64,000 nt of DNA from Olsenella porci (GCF_009695875.1 NZ_VUNC01000006.1:1-64000), one strand, 5' to 3'. Positions 1 through 8,720 are shown, counted from the stretch's first letter. Translations and numbers: made by a program. The notes: generated by a model from the letters alone, not told the origin.

Positions 1-61
1 GGACAGGGCCTCGCCGGCAGTGGTCGCCGATTCCGGCGCCCCGCGGTGACGGGACTGGCGA

Positions 62-664
62 ATGTACGTTGGTGCGGATGGGGGCGGTTCGCTGTCTAGT
101 CTGGTGAAATCTATCTTGACTTCAACATATGATCCGTTCGCGGACCAGGAGTCGTTTGCTCGGCTCAACGAGTGCAGAGACCTCTGTTGGCGCTACAACA
201 ACACCCTTCCGTCTGAGATGGACGAGAAGCGCCGGCTGCTTAGGCAGATCGTGGGCGAGATGGATGAGACGGCCGTGGTCATGGGCCCGCTGCAGTGCGA
301 CTATGGCTCAAACATCCACCTGGGGCATCGGTTCTTCGCCAACTACAACACTGTCATGCTCGATGCCGCGCCCATCGTGTTCGGCGACAACGTCCTGGTG
401 GGCCCCAACTGCTGCTTCACCACGTCAGGGCATCCCATCGACGCTTCCACCCGCCGGCAGAACCTCGAGTACGCCCTCCCCATCACCGTGGGGAGCGACG
501 TGTGGTTTGGCGCCGGGGTCACCGTGTGCCCGGGAGTCACGATTGGGAGCGACGTCGTGATCGGTGCCGGGAGCGTGGTCACGCACGATATCCCCTCGCA
601 CGTGGTGGCGGTCGGTGTCCCGTGCAAACCGATGCGGCAGATCACCCCCGAGGACCGCCGGTAG
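62..664 (+). CDS. Sugar O-acetyltransferase (maltose/galactoside acetyltransferase family)
   Basis: Predicted cytoplasmic acetyl-CoA-dependent O-acetyltransferase of the left-handed beta-helix MAT/GAT type, 200 residues. The N-terminal Mac segment (YDPF near residue 23, then an R-x-L-C-x-x-YN stretch near 39-47) is followed by hexapeptide repeats from about residue 75 to 190. The family catalytic histidine is visible in TSGHP (H124). An in-frame TGA at 47 limits the start to ATG 62 or later; typical relatives begin nearer the YDPF motif, so a TTG start at about 116 would give a more usual length. The true substrate cannot be read from sequence; many relatives acetylate maltose or other sugars as a detoxifying step. 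Convergent with the phosphatase at 1074. Confidence 0.88.
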   Translation: MYVGADGGGSLSSLVKSILTSTYDPFADQESFARLNECRDLCWRYNNTLPSEMDEKRRLLRQIVGEMDETAVVMGPLQCDYGSNIHLGHRFFANYNTVMLDAAPIVFGDNVLVGPNCCFTTSGHPIDASTRRQNLEYALPITVGSDVWFGAGVTVCPGVTIGSDVVIGAGSVVTHDIPSHVVAVGVPCKPMRQITPEDRR

Positions 665-1073
665 CGCGACATCCCTACTTTCTGCCAAGGTACGAACTTT
701 GATGGATTGCCAACTGCGGAAACGTAGGGCTGATGCCAAGGGGGGACTCCCACAGCTGCTCACGCGAGGGACTTTCTGCCAAAGTGTGATGTTTGATGTG
801 TGCCCTTCCGTCGTGAGCTAGCGAGGAAAAGGAATGGGCGCAGCCATCTGGATGCCATCTGACTGGGTGGATGCCCAGCGGCGCTCCGCGCCATGCTGGA
901 TCCAGTTGCGGCTTCTGTCACCAGTTCCGTAACTCTTCTCTTCTGCGAGCTCTTTCCGAGAGGCATGCACGTGGGGTTGATCCGGGGATTCCGTCCTGTC
1001 GTAAGGGCGAACTCCCTTTAGCGTGAGAGAAGGGTGTGTCCTCGTTCCCGAGCAGCTCGCCTCGAAGGCTTCC
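664..1073. repeat. Convergent intergenic gap with a direct repeat
   Basis: No credible gene between two convergent coding regions. The notable content is a 28-base imperfect direct repeat: ACTTTCTGCCAAGGT... at 677-704 and ACTTTCTGCCAAAGT... at 771-798, both ending in TTTGATG. The same TGCCAA and TTTGATGT pieces recur downstream of a palindrome at 16447-16514. The second copy is preceded by GCTGCTCACGCGAGGG, which resembles the right half of the dispersed palindrome family found at 8.7, 16.3 and 31.4 kb. No T-tract terminator was seen. Confidence 0.6.
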
Positions 1074-1694
1074 TTAATGCACCTTGGTCGGCGGGGTGGA
1101 GTATGTGATGGTAATTGTCCCGTCGTCGACCTCCATCACGGTATAACCGCAGTTTGCCTGCTTCACGCTCCAGAAGTCCTTGAGGGGGATTCCCTTGATC
1201 AGGCCGATGATCGCGCAGTTGATGCCGCCGTGTGCCGTCACGAGCATGGCGTCGTAGTTGCGCGAGGCGCTTACGATCACGTCGTCGATGAACGACCTTG
1301 CCCGTGCGTACACCTGGTCAAAAGTCTCGCCACCGATGGGGGCTTGGTACCTCTCGGGATGGTGCTCGTAGTCGTTGGCGGGGTTAGTGAGGTAGAACCA
1401 CGGTGTGTGCCGGTAGGAACGTCCCTCGAGCAGTCCGTACGAGTGCTCCAGCAGGCGCTCGTCCTTCACGATGGGGACGCTGGGGTCATCGAGCGCGATC
1501 CTCGCCGTCTCGACCGCACGGACGAGCGGGCTGGAGTAGCACACGTCGAAGTCGATGCCCGCAAGCTGGTCGTGCAGCTGGTGCGCCTGCCTCCTGCCCT
1601 CGTCGTTCAGGGGAATGTTGACCTGCCCTTGCATCTTCTTGCGGGCATTCCAGTAGGTGAACCCATGACGGGCGAGCACGACGGTACAGGGCAT
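1074..1694 (-). CDS. Histidine phosphatase family protein (phosphoglycerate mutase-like)
   Basis: Predicted cytosolic phosphatase or phosphoglycerate mutase-like enzyme, 206 residues. The RHG signature carrying the phospho-acceptor histidine is at residues 9-11, the second histidine is in AHGG near residue 158, and conserved arginine and glutamate positions (SSPLVRA, LLEHSYG) fit the family. I start it at ATG 1694 because the RHG motif then falls close to the N-terminus and a clear GGAGG precedes it on the minus strand; the open frame continues upstream without similarity. Members range from true mutases to phosphatases of sugars, nucleotides or cofactors, so the substrate is undetermined. 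Confidence 0.85.
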   Translation of the reverse strand: MPCTVVLARHGFTYWNARKKMQGQVNIPLNDEGRRQAHQLHDQLAGIDFDVCYSSPLVRAVETARIALDDPSVPIVKDERLLEHSYGLLEGRSYRHTPWFYLTNPANDYEHHPERYQAPIGGETFDQVYARARSFIDDVIVSASRNYDAMLVTAHGGINCAIIGLIKGIPLKDFWSVKQANCGYTVMEVDDGTITITYSTPPTKVH

Positions 1695-2008
1695 CCTGCC
1701 TCCCAGCGCGATGTGTAATGGATCACGGACAATTGTAGCTCCCACCTGCAGAAATCCTGGACCCCCAATAAATGTGGAGGGGATGTGGAGGGAACGATTG
1801 CCCGAGGAACAATTGTTGTCCGGGGTCCCGCATACCCCAGGCATCAAGGTAGGCGAGAGGGGCCGGTCATCCGCCTTGCGACGTGGTCAAGTCGGGATGT
1901 GAGGTCACGCGCCTACGAGCTACATGTTCGAGGGACGGGACGCCTGCGGATGCCATCCGCAGGAATCCCGCCCCTCGAAAGCTGGCCAAGTTCCTTGGGC
2001 TACGGCGC
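1695..2008. other. Intergenic gap with a long hairpin
   Basis: Upstream of the histidine phosphatase and downstream of the XRE gene (both minus strand). The distal half holds the large hairpin at 1928-1979 listed separately. The proximal half has an A+T-richer stretch (AATAAATG near 1768) that may contain the phosphatase promoter, and a CAATTGTTG segment near 1808. No coding sequence recognised. Confidence 0.5.
1928..1979. terminator. Long hairpin after XRE gene
   Basis: Near-perfect inverted repeat: TTCGAGGG, CGGGA and CCTGCGGAT on the left pair with ATCCGCAGG, TCCCG and CCCTCGAA on the right around a 3-base loop. It lies just beyond the stop of the XRE gene and probably ends or stabilises its transcript, although no T-run follows. 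Confidence 0.6.
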
Positions 2009-2548
2009 TCAGTCGTGCCGGCTGTTGCGGACGATGCGCGCCACCCCCGCCGCCACGACGGTCACCAGACCCGCCAGGAAGAAGGCGGCGGCCATGGGGA
2101 GCAGGAAGAAGTTCTCGTGCAGCACCCCCGCCGCGTCCACGTACTCCACTGAGTTTGCCTTCACGAAGACGCAGAGCGCCCCCATCAGCATGAGCGCGCA
2201 GCCAACGATCACCGTGACCATGTTGCTGTGGGCTTGCCTTCCCTCGCTTCCGTCGCGGATGAGCTTTTGCGCCATGCGGCTCTCGAGCGTCTCGCCCTCG
2301 CCTGTCGTCTTGCCGGTCTCCGCAATGTTCGTATTGTCCATGTTCGATTCCCCCTTGCCGAGGATGAGTAGGTCGAGGGACACATGGAAGGTCGTTGCGA
2401 TGCGGATGAGCGTCTCTATGTCTGGGAGGTTGGTTCCCCTCTCCCAGTTTGAGACGGCCTGCCGCGTGACCGTGAGGCTCTGTGCCAGTTGCTCCTGGGT
2501 CATTCCCTCGCGCTTGCGCAGCTGCCGCATCTGATCGCCAAACTCCAT
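2009..2548 (-). CDS. XRE-family HTH regulator with membrane domain
   Basis: Predicted membrane-tethered transcription regulator, 179 residues. Residues 1-60 form a Cro/C1-type helix-turn-helix (MTQEQLAQSL, VTRQAVSNWERG). After a polar linker rich in Asn, Glu and Thr come two hydrophobic segments at about residues 108-128 and 145-172, each long enough to span the membrane. XRE proteins with C-terminal membrane helices usually respond to envelope or immunity signals; the signal here is unknown. ATG 2548 is supported by AAGGAGG eight bases upstream. It is divergent from the HAD gene, and the 265-base gap contains an inverted repeat CCCTTGCG (2605-2612) with CGCAAGGG (2639-2646) that could be an operator. 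Confidence 0.85.
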   Translation of the reverse strand: MEFGDQMRQLRKREGMTQEQLAQSLTVTRQAVSNWERGTNLPDIETLIRIATTFHVSLDLLILGKGESNMDNTNIAETGKTTGEGETLESRMAQKLIRDGSEGRQAHSNMVTVIVGCALMLMGALCVFVKANSVEYVDAAGVLHENFFLLPMAAAFFLAGLVTVVAAGVARIVRNSRHD

Positions 2549-2813
2549 GTGCTCCTCCTTTGCCCACACCATCCCTCGGATGGGGCCGGGGGACAAGAAA
2601 GGGTCCCTTGCGGGGGTGGTCTGGGTCGTGCCAAACCGCGCAAGGGGCGCTTGCACAAGGCTATCACCTCGCAAAACGCGGGGGAGAGGCAATTTGCGCC
2701 AATACTGGGAGACATGCGTGCTCAGGGCGTGGTGAGACCTCCCGAGGCTGTAAGGTTGGTGGCAGAAACCTAGGCTTCCGTCCCCGTTGCTCGCCCGTTT
2801 CAGGAGTGGTCGC

Positions 2814-3680
2814 ATGATCAGACTCGTCCTCACGGACATGGACAACACCCTCGTGCCCTTTGGCGACGAGAGGGTCTCGCAGCGCGCGATCGATGCGATC
2901 CGCGCCTGCCAGGAGGAGGGCATCGACTTTGGCCCTGCCAGCGGTCGCGACCGCGGTGAGGTGGCGAGCTTCTTCGGTGACGATGCGAGCTGCTACAACA
3001 CCGGGGTCATGGTCAACGGGCAGAAGGTGTACTTTCTGGGCGAGGTGGTGTATGAGAAGACCTTGCCGACCGCGTTGCTCCGCAAGGTGGAGTCGCTCGT
3101 GGCCCCGCTTCCCGGATGCGCATTCATCACGTATCGCGACAACAACTTTGGCGACTGGGTCGGTGCCACGCGCGAGGAGCTGGGAAGCATGTACGACCGC
3201 GCGTTCATGTGCGGGGGCAGGCGGCACGAGCACGGCGGGATGCCCGACTACCCCGTGATCAAGGCGGGCATCATCGTCCGGGGTCCCGAGGAGCGGGTTC
3301 TCGACCTGTCCGCGCGGCTGACCGAGGCATGCCCGGATCTAACCTTCCTGCACACCGTGGAGCAGTGGCTCGACGTGAGTCCCCGGGGATGGGGCAAGGC
3401 CAACGGCGTGGGCATCCTCTCTAACGTGCTAGGGCTGAGCCTCAGCGAGGTCTGCGTCTTTGGCGACGCGGACAACGACCTGGACATGCTCCGGGCGGTC
3501 CCCAACTCGTGCGCCGTGGCCAACGCCAACCCGGCCGCCTCGCGTGCGGCTCGCTGGCACGTGGGTGCATCTGCGGACTTTGGGGTGGCGCGTGCACTCG
3601 AGCAGATTGCGGAGGCCGCCCGCCTCTCGCGTGAGGTCGGGAGAGAGGTGCTGCCTGCCTTCATGCGGGAGGGGGAGTAG
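2814..3680 (+). CDS. Cof-type HAD-superfamily hydrolase
   Basis: Predicted cytoplasmic phosphatase of the HAD IIB (Cof) group, 288 residues. Motif I is D8-M-D10-N-T, with the nucleophile aspartate first; motif IV is FGDADND near residue 221, preceded by the conserved lysine (GWGKANG). The C2-type cap between about residues 85 and 190 decides the substrate, usually sugar phosphates, flavin or pyridoxal phosphate. The start ATG 2814 has CAGGAGTGG in ribosome-site position and puts motif I at the expected distance. Convergent with the ABC operon; a strong hairpin at 3697-3732 separates them. Confidence 0.88.
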   Translation: MIRLVLTDMDNTLVPFGDERVSQRAIDAIRACQEEGIDFGPASGRDRGEVASFFGDDASCYNTGVMVNGQKVYFLGEVVYEKTLPTALLRKVESLVAPLPGCAFITYRDNNFGDWVGATREELGSMYDRAFMCGGRRHEHGGMPDYPVIKAGIIVRGPEERVLDLSARLTEACPDLTFLHTVEQWLDVSPRGWGKANGVGILSNVLGLSLSEVCVFGDADNDLDMLRAVPNSCAVANANPAASRAARWHVGASADFGVARALEQIAEAARLSREVGREVLPAFMREGE

Positions 3681-3696
3681 CGCCACGCAACAAGTT

Positions 3697-3732
3697 GGGC
3701 GCCCGCATCCGTCGCGGTGGATGCGGGCGCCC
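3697..3732. terminator. Bidirectional hairpin between HAD and ABC genes
   Basis: GGGCGCCCGCATCC pairs perfectly with GGATGCGGGCGCCC over an 8-base loop between two convergent genes. It lacks a clean T-run on either side, so Rho-independent strength is uncertain. Confidence 0.65.
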
Positions 3733-3756
3733 TGGAATGCGGAACTTCTCGCCTTG

Positions 3757-4551
3757 CTACGAGAGGAGCATGCGGTCGTTGGCAAGTTCTCCGCCCGAGA
3801 CCTCCTCGAACTTCTTGAGCAGGTCGGCGACCGTGAGTCCTGCCTTCTCGTCCCCGCGAACGTCGTAGATCACGTTGCCCTCGTGCATCATGATCAGGCG
3901 GTTGCCCAGGCGGATGGCGTCGTGCATGTTGTGTGTGACCATCAGCGTGGTGAGGTGGTTCTCGGCAACGAGCTTCTGGGTGAGCGAGAGGACCTTGCTT
4001 GCGGTCTTGGGGTCGAGTGCCGCCGTGTGTTCGTCGAGCAGGAGCAGCTTGGGCTTCTTCAGCACCGCCATGAGCAGGGTGAGCGCCTGGCGCTGGCCAC
4101 CCGAGAGAAGCCCCACCTTGGAGGTCATGCGGTCCTCGAGCCCCAGGTCAAGCTCCTTCAGGCGCTCGTGGTAGCCGTCGCGCTCCTCCTTGCTGATGCC
4201 CCACGAGAGCCCGCGGTGCTGCCCGCGGCGTGCGGCGAGGGCGAGGTTCTCGTCAATCTGCATGTCGGCGGCGGTGCCGCGCATGGGGTCCTGGAACACG
4301 CGGCCAAGGTCGGCGGCGCGCTTGTGCTCGGGAAGGCGCGAGACGTCCTTGCCGTCTAGCACGATGGTTCCTCCGTCCAGGGGGAACACGCCGGCGATGC
4401 TGTTGAGCAACGTGGACTTGCCGGCGCCGTTGCCGCCGATGATGGTGACGAAGTCTCCGGCGTCCAGGTTGAGGTTAACTCCCGTGAGGGCGGGCTTCTC
4501 GTTGACCGTGCCCCGGTTGAAGGTCTTGGTGACTCCCTTGAGCGACAGCAT
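3757..4551 (-). CDS. ABC transporter ATP-binding protein
   Basis: ATPase of a three-gene import system, 264 residues. Walker A is GGNGAGKST (residues 39-47), the signature is LLSGGQRQA, and Walker B is LLLLDEHTAALDP. Its start ATG (4551) shares one base with the stop of the permease gene (TGATG), so translation is probably coupled. The ATPase, permease and lipoprotein types match the ABC_sub_bind (DUF534-like) systems that in some Firmicutes import tryptophan or other small solutes (TrpXYZ); the substrate here is not established. Confidence 0.92.
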   Translation of the reverse strand: MLSLKGVTKTFNRGTVNEKPALTGVNLNLDAGDFVTIIGGNGAGKSTLLNSIAGVFPLDGGTIVLDGKDVSRLPEHKRAADLGRVFQDPMRGTAADMQIDENLALAARRGQHRGLSWGISKEERDGYHERLKELDLGLEDRMTSKVGLLSGGQRQALTLLMAVLKKPKLLLLDEHTAALDPKTASKVLSLTQKLVAENHLTTLMVTHNMHDAIRLGNRLIMMHEGNVIYDVRGDEKAGLTVADLLKKFEEVSGGELANDRMLLS

Positions 4552-5468
4552 CAGCGCTCGCCTCCCTTCGAGTACGCCCGGCGCGCCTGGCTGCGCTCCA
4601 CGATGACGGGGATGACCAGGGCGAGCGCGACGATGATGGCGGAGAGGAGCTTCATGTCGTTGGCGTCCATGCCCATCTGGAGGACGACGGCACGGATGAT
4701 GAAGTAGATCACGGAGCCCACGACGGCCGAGGTCAGGCGGCTGCCGAACGCTTGGAGCTTGCCCGGGGTCAGGCGGCCGAGCACCTCTCCTATGACGATG
4801 GCGGCGAGGCCAATCACGATGGCGCCGGTGCCCATGTTGATGTCGGCGTACTTCTGGCTCTGGCACACCAGGGCGCCGGAGAGGCCCACCAGACCGTTGG
4901 AGAGGCTGAGCGCGATGAGCTTGGTCACGCGCACGTCGATGCCCAGTGCGCGGCACATGTCCTCGTTCTGGCCGGTGGCGCGCAGCGCGGAGCCGATCTC
5001 GGTACCAAAGAACCAGTAGAGCAGGACGATGCACAGCACGGCGATGACCAGCCCGATGAGCAGGGATGCCATGCTCTGCGAGATGCCGAGCGCCTTGGAG
5101 ACGCGCGTGAACACGGTGTCGACGCCCAATAGCGGCGTGTTGGACTTGCCCATCACGCGCAGGTTAATGGACCAGAGCGAGATCTGCGTGAGGATTCCCG
5201 CAAGGATGGCGGGGATGTCGAAGAGCGTGTGGAGCAGCCCGGTCACGGCGCCGGCGACGATTCCTGCGAGGGTTCCCAGGAGAATCGCGACCAGCGGGTC
5301 GAGCCCCATGTTGACCGATGCCACCGCGGCGACGCAGCCACCCAGGGCAAAGCTCCCGTCCACCGTCAGGTCGGCTATGTCCAGCATCCGGAAGGTGATG
5401 AACACGCCGAGCACCATGATGCCCCAGAGGATGCCTTGCGACACCGCTCCAGCGAGTGCCAATGCCAT
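4551..5468 (-). CDS. ABC transporter permease
   Basis: Integral membrane subunit of the importer, 305 residues, with about eight to nine hydrophobic segments spread along the chain and the conserved cytoplasmic stretch ALRATGQNEDMCRALGIDV that contacts the ATPase in branched-chain/simple-sugar type permeases. ATG 5468 is chosen because GGGGGAA lies upstream and the first helix follows at once; extension upstream would run through the hairpin at 5488-5520. Overlaps the ATPase start by one base. Works with the lipoprotein at 5583-6611. Confidence 0.9.
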   Translation of the reverse strand: MALALAGAVSQGILWGIMVLGVFITFRMLDIADLTVDGSFALGGCVAAVASVNMGLDPLVAILLGTLAGIVAGAVTGLLHTLFDIPAILAGILTQISLWSINLRVMGKSNTPLLGVDTVFTRVSKALGISQSMASLLIGLVIAVLCIVLLYWFFGTEIGSALRATGQNEDMCRALGIDVRVTKLIALSLSNGLVGLSGALVCQSQKYADINMGTGAIVIGLAAIVIGEVLGRLTPGKLQAFGSRLTSAVVGSVIYFIIRAVVLQMGMDANDMKLLSAIIVALALVIPVIVERSQARRAYSKGGER

Positions 5469-5487
5469 ACGTTCCCCCAAACCCGAT

Positions 5488-5520
5488 GATGTGCCCGGGA
5501 CGCGTTGCCCCGGGCACATC
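5488..5520 (-). promoter_or_regulatory. Intra-operon hairpin between lipoprotein and permease
   Basis: GATGTGCCCGGG pairs with CCCGGGCACATC around a short loop. It lies in the 114-base gap after the binding-protein gene and has no T-run, so it more likely protects the upstream message from decay than ends transcription, a common way to make more binding protein than permease. Confidence 0.55.
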
Positions 5521-5582
5521 TCATGTCGCCGCACGTGGCGGCCCTACCCTTGCTTCCGTTCGACCCGATGGCCGCGCGTCTC

Positions 5583-6611
5583 CTATGCCGAGGCGCTGTC
5601 CGCGGAGTCTGCGCCGTCGCTCGACGTGGCGGAGTCGCCCAGCACGGTGAGGTCAACGCCGACGGCCTCTGCCGTCTTCTGGTTGGTCGACAGGGTGCAC
5701 TCCTTGGCGCTCAGGTGCTCGATCGGCATGTCCGCGGGCTTGGACTCGCCCTTCAGGATCTTGACCGCCATCTGGCCGGCCTTGTAACCGAGCTTCTCGT
5801 AGTCGATGCCGTAGGTTGCCAGGCCGCCGTTGTCGACCATTCCCTTCTCGCCGCAGATCACGGGGAGCTTGTTCTCGTTGGCGACCATCGAGACCGTGGA
5901 CATGCCCGCCGCGATGGTGTTATCGGTGGGGGCGTAGCAGGCGTCGACCTTGCCCACCATGGACTCCACGACCTGCTGGATCTCGTTGGAGCTCGAGACC
6001 GAGTAGCGGGTCGCCGTGAGGTTGCGCTTCTTGGCGGCCTCCTCGGCCATCTTCACCTGGACGTCGGAGTTGCTCTCGGCGGTGCAGTACAGGATGCCGA
6101 CGGTCTTGGCATCGGGGAGCAGCTTCACGAGCAGGCTGAACTGGTCGTCGACCGGCGTCAGGTCCGAGGTGCCGGTGACGTTGTTGCCGGGCTTGTCGTT
6201 GCTGTCAACCAGGCCGGACGCGGCAAAGTCGGTGATTGCCGTCCCCACGATGGGGATGTCGGTCGTGGCGCCCGCGACCGCCTGTGCGGCGGGCGTCGCG
6301 ATTGCCAGGATCAGGTCGTCTCCGTCGTTCACGAGCTTGGTCGCGATGGTCTGGCAGGCGGACTGGTCGTTCTGGGCGTTCTGCTGGTCGATGCTGTACT
6401 TGATGCCCGAGTCGTCGAGGGCGCTCACAAAGCCCTTGTTGGCGGCGTCGAGCGCGTCGTGCTCGGTCAGCTGCAACACGCCGATCTTGTAGGTCTTGGA
6501 GCCGGCGGAGCTGTCCGAGCCGCTCCCGCCGCCGCTGCATCCGGCCAGCGTAAAGGCCGCCAGACCCCCAAACAGTGCAATGGCATCGCGACGTGTGACG
6601 TTCTTGGTCAT
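5583..6611 (-). CDS. ABC transporter substrate-binding lipoprotein (ABC_sub_bind family)
   Basis: Extracellular binding component of the importer, 342 residues. The signal peptide has an RR pair near residue 7-8, a hydrophobic core, and an LAGC lipobox, followed by a Gly/Ser-rich tether, so it is lipid-anchored. The mature part has two Rossmann-like lobes typical of periplasmic binding proteins of the DUF534/TrpX kind (KIGVLQLTEHDALD near the start, IVGTAITDFAASG mid-chain). ATG 6611 is supported by AAGGAGGAGG. The acidic Ser/Asp-rich C-terminus is unusual for the family. Its upstream leader carries a CCATGC/GCATGG hairpin and a near-palindrome at 6719-6732. Confidence 0.9.
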   Translation of the reverse strand: MTKNVTRRDAIALFGGLAAFTLAGCSGGGSGSDSSAGSKTYKIGVLQLTEHDALDAANKGFVSALDDSGIKYSIDQQNAQNDQSACQTIATKLVNDGDDLILAIATPAAQAVAGATTDIPIVGTAITDFAASGLVDSNDKPGNNVTGTSDLTPVDDQFSLLVKLLPDAKTVGILYCTAESNSDVQVKMAEEAAKKRNLTATRYSVSSSNEIQQVVESMVGKVDACYAPTDNTIAAGMSTVSMVANENKLPVICGEKGMVDNGGLATYGIDYEKLGYKAGQMAVKILKGESKPADMPIEHLSAKECTLSTNQKTAEAVGVDLTVLGDSATSSDGADSADSASA

Positions 6612-6718
6612 GCTGACAGCCTCCTCCTTGTGCAGTGCCATGCCCGTGCATGGCGGTTGCGCTTATCAGCACATCCTAAGTTTGATGTTGGGGACGTATG
6701 GTTTGGGGAGACGAACGA

Positions 6719-6732
6719 TTACAAGTTCGTAA
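6719..6732. promoter_or_regulatory. Near-palindrome TTACAAGTTCGTAA
   Basis: Fourteen-base sequence with perfect TTAC/GTAA ends in the divergent gap between the ABC lipoprotein gene and the ClC gene. Position and symmetry fit an operator; no family could be assigned. Confidence 0.3.
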
Positions 6733-6852
6733 CCGCACGCGCTGGCGGCAAGCCATTCGAGGTGCATGGAATCCCGTCCCGCGTCGCGTATCCTCTATCA
6801 ATGTTGGGATATTGTCTCGCCGGCGGGCGAGACGGTGCGAGGGGAGAGTTGC

Positions 6853-8154
6853 GTGGAACAGGGGAGAGACCACACTGTGAAGGGTCGCGAGGTAAGCGAC
6901 GGCGGGAGCCAGGGAGCCCTCTCGGAGCTCAGGGGCTCCGACCGCGTCCGGGCGTCCGCCTTCATCCTCCTCGTGGCGCTCGTCCTGGGCGTCGTGGTCG
7001 GCTTCCTGACCTTTGCCGTGCTAAGGCTGGGCGACCTGGCGCAGTCCACGGTGTGGGAGGGGCTGAGGGGCGCCCTTCCCGAGGGCGTGCGCGCCGCGTA
7101 CCCCCTCGTCGTCTGCACGATTGGCGGCATTCTGGTGGAGGCATGGACCCGCAGGTGCGGCTACACGCTCGACACCCTCTCGGTGGTCGTCGCCCACTGC
7201 CGTGAGAGCGGCGGCTACTTTGTGAGGAGCTGGGGCCGCTCGCTGGTCCTCTTCCTGCTGCCTATCGCCTTCGGCGGGGCGGTGGGTCCCGAGGCGGGCA
7301 TCTCGGGCTTCGCTGCGGCGGGTTTCACCGCCGCGATGAGTGCCCTGCGTCGTTCCGGCGGTGCAATTGCAGACGACCCGTCCAAGCCTGTTAGGAGCGG
7401 CATTTCCGCGCTCAGCCCCGAGTGGGTTGGGCGAGAGGTGCGTCTCATGCACAAGCGCCACAGGGCAGTCGTGTGGGCGGTCGCCGGAATCGGCTTCGCC
7501 CTGGGTGCCGTCGTGCTGGCAAGGCTCGCTGGGCCCGCCGGGGCACTGCCCCGCTTCCCGGCGATCGACTACCTGCACTCCTCGATGCTGGCTGCGCTTC
7601 TCGCCCTGGTCCTGGGGTGGGGCCTGAGCGTCGTCGGTGCTGTCGCCGGGAGGGCTGCGAAGAGCGCTGCCGACCGGATGTCCCGGGCGGGCGTGCCGCG
7701 TGCGGTCGTCTGCGGCGTGGTGCTGGGCGCGGTCGCCGTGCTTCTCCCCAACGTCCTCTTCTCGGGCGAGTCCGCCACGGGCGACCTGGTGGGCGGCTGG
7801 CAGGGGGTGGGCGTCGCGGTGCTGTTTGCGTCCGCCCTCGCCAAGGTCTGCCTCACCAAGCTGTGCGTGGCGTGCGACTGGGTGGGCGGCGAGTTCTTCC
7901 CGCTCATCTTCTGTGGCGTGAGCATGGGCTACGTGGCCGCGGCTCTCCTCGGGGTCGACCCGCTCCTGCCCGTCGCCGTCGCGGCTGGCGCGGTCGTGAG
8001 CGCCAGTACAAAGAAGCCGCTGCTCACGGTGTGCGTCCTCGCGCTCTGCTTCCCAATCCAGAGCCTGCCTGCCGTCGCGGTTGCCGCGTTTGTGGCGGCG
8101 AAGCTTCCACTGGGTGTCCCGTCTGGGGAGGCTTCGGAGGACCAGGGGGAGTAA
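6853..8154 (+). CDS. ClC-family chloride channel/transporter
   Basis: Integral membrane anion channel or H+/anion exchanger, about 433 residues with at least ten hydrophobic segments. The ClC selectivity motif GGAVGPEAG (family form GxGPEGP) is present, and the later GGEFFPLIFCGVSMG stretch corresponds to the second helix-N motif GxFxP. The N-terminus has no helix before about residue 30. Two GTG starts, 6853 and 6877, each have a GGGGAG ribosome site; I list the longer. It is divergent from the ABC lipoprotein and followed by a 1.2 kb repeat-bearing gap. Confidence 0.85.
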   Translation: MEQGRDHTVKGREVSDGGSQGALSELRGSDRVRASAFILLVALVLGVVVGFLTFAVLRLGDLAQSTVWEGLRGALPEGVRAAYPLVVCTIGGILVEAWTRRCGYTLDTLSVVVAHCRESGGYFVRSWGRSLVLFLLPIAFGGAVGPEAGISGFAAAGFTAAMSALRRSGGAIADDPSKPVRSGISALSPEWVGREVRLMHKRHRAVVWAVAGIGFALGAVVLARLAGPAGALPRFPAIDYLHSSMLAALLALVLGWGLSVVGAVAGRAAKSAADRMSRAGVPRAVVCGVVLGAVAVLLPNVLFSGESATGDLVGGWQGVGVAVLFASALAKVCLTKLCVACDWVGGEFFPLIFCGVSMGYVAAALLGVDPLLPVAVAAGAVVSASTKKPLLTVCVLALCFPIQSLPAVAVAAFVAAKLPLGVPSGEASEDQGE

Positions 8155-8404
8155 GGGAGGGGGGCCAGTGGGTCGCAGGCTCTCGAGTCCGAGCCGCCGT
8201 GCGGGCCGTCCTCAGGAACGGAAAGGGCTCTAATAAGGGAACGCCGGGGGCTGGCGCGTGCAGAGAGGCCGGTGGTCCTGGAAGGTCGGACTGCCGGCGG
8301 AGTCCTGGGCCTCCGCAGCATCCGTGCAGGTAAAGGGCTTGCGGAAAAGGACAACCTCAGCCCTGGTGACAAACGCCTTGCGTGTTGCTCGCGCTGGGAA
8401 GGCC

Positions 8405-8424
8405 CTTAAGAGTCAAAGAACGGA
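8405..8424. repeat. TCAAAGAA box, copy 1
   Basis: AAGAGTCAAAGAACGGAAG resembles boxes at 35904, 47246 and 60301 that share AAAGAAGTCAAAGAA or AAAGAGTCAAAGAAGG. All four are intergenic. Function unknown. Confidence 0.45.
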
Positions 8425-8525
8425 AGTGGGCCGACGGCGCCGAGGGGGGTTGGCCCGCCTCCGTCCGAGAGGGCCCACACGCGACCGACCTCGAAGCGCG
8501 GCAAGTCCCGTGGGATCCGGGCTCC

Positions 8526-8635
8526 GTAAGGATTGGCGCGTTTAGGACCCCCGTAAACGCGCGTGATCTTACGAGACTCGGAGTTCCATAAAGATTGACG
8601 CGTTTAACGCCTCCCTAAACGCGCCAACCTTTACG
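8526..8635. repeat. Tandem pair of GCGTTTA palindromes
   Basis: Two inverted repeats about 62 bases apart. In the first, GTAAGGATTGGCGCGTTTA (8526-8544) pairs with TAAACGCGCGTGATCTTAC (8554-8572); in the second, CATAAAGATTGACGCGTTTA (8587-8606) pairs at about 17 of 20 positions with TAAACGCGCCAACCTTTACG (8616-8635). The two left arms also match each other, so the unit was duplicated in tandem. RNA from either strand would form two long stems. Confidence 0.7.
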
Positions 8636-8720
8636 GAGCGCACCCCGCGCGGACGTTTTGCCGCCAGGTTCGAGGTTCGATGGGTTAGGGGGCCGTACGT
8701 CTGCGGGTGGGAAGCCACCG

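Noticed and set aside
5505-7205. Long plus-strand frame across the ABC lipoprotein gene
   Set aside because: Antisense shadow of a lipoprotein with a clear lipobox and ribosome site; crosses the divergent promoter region and has no family features.
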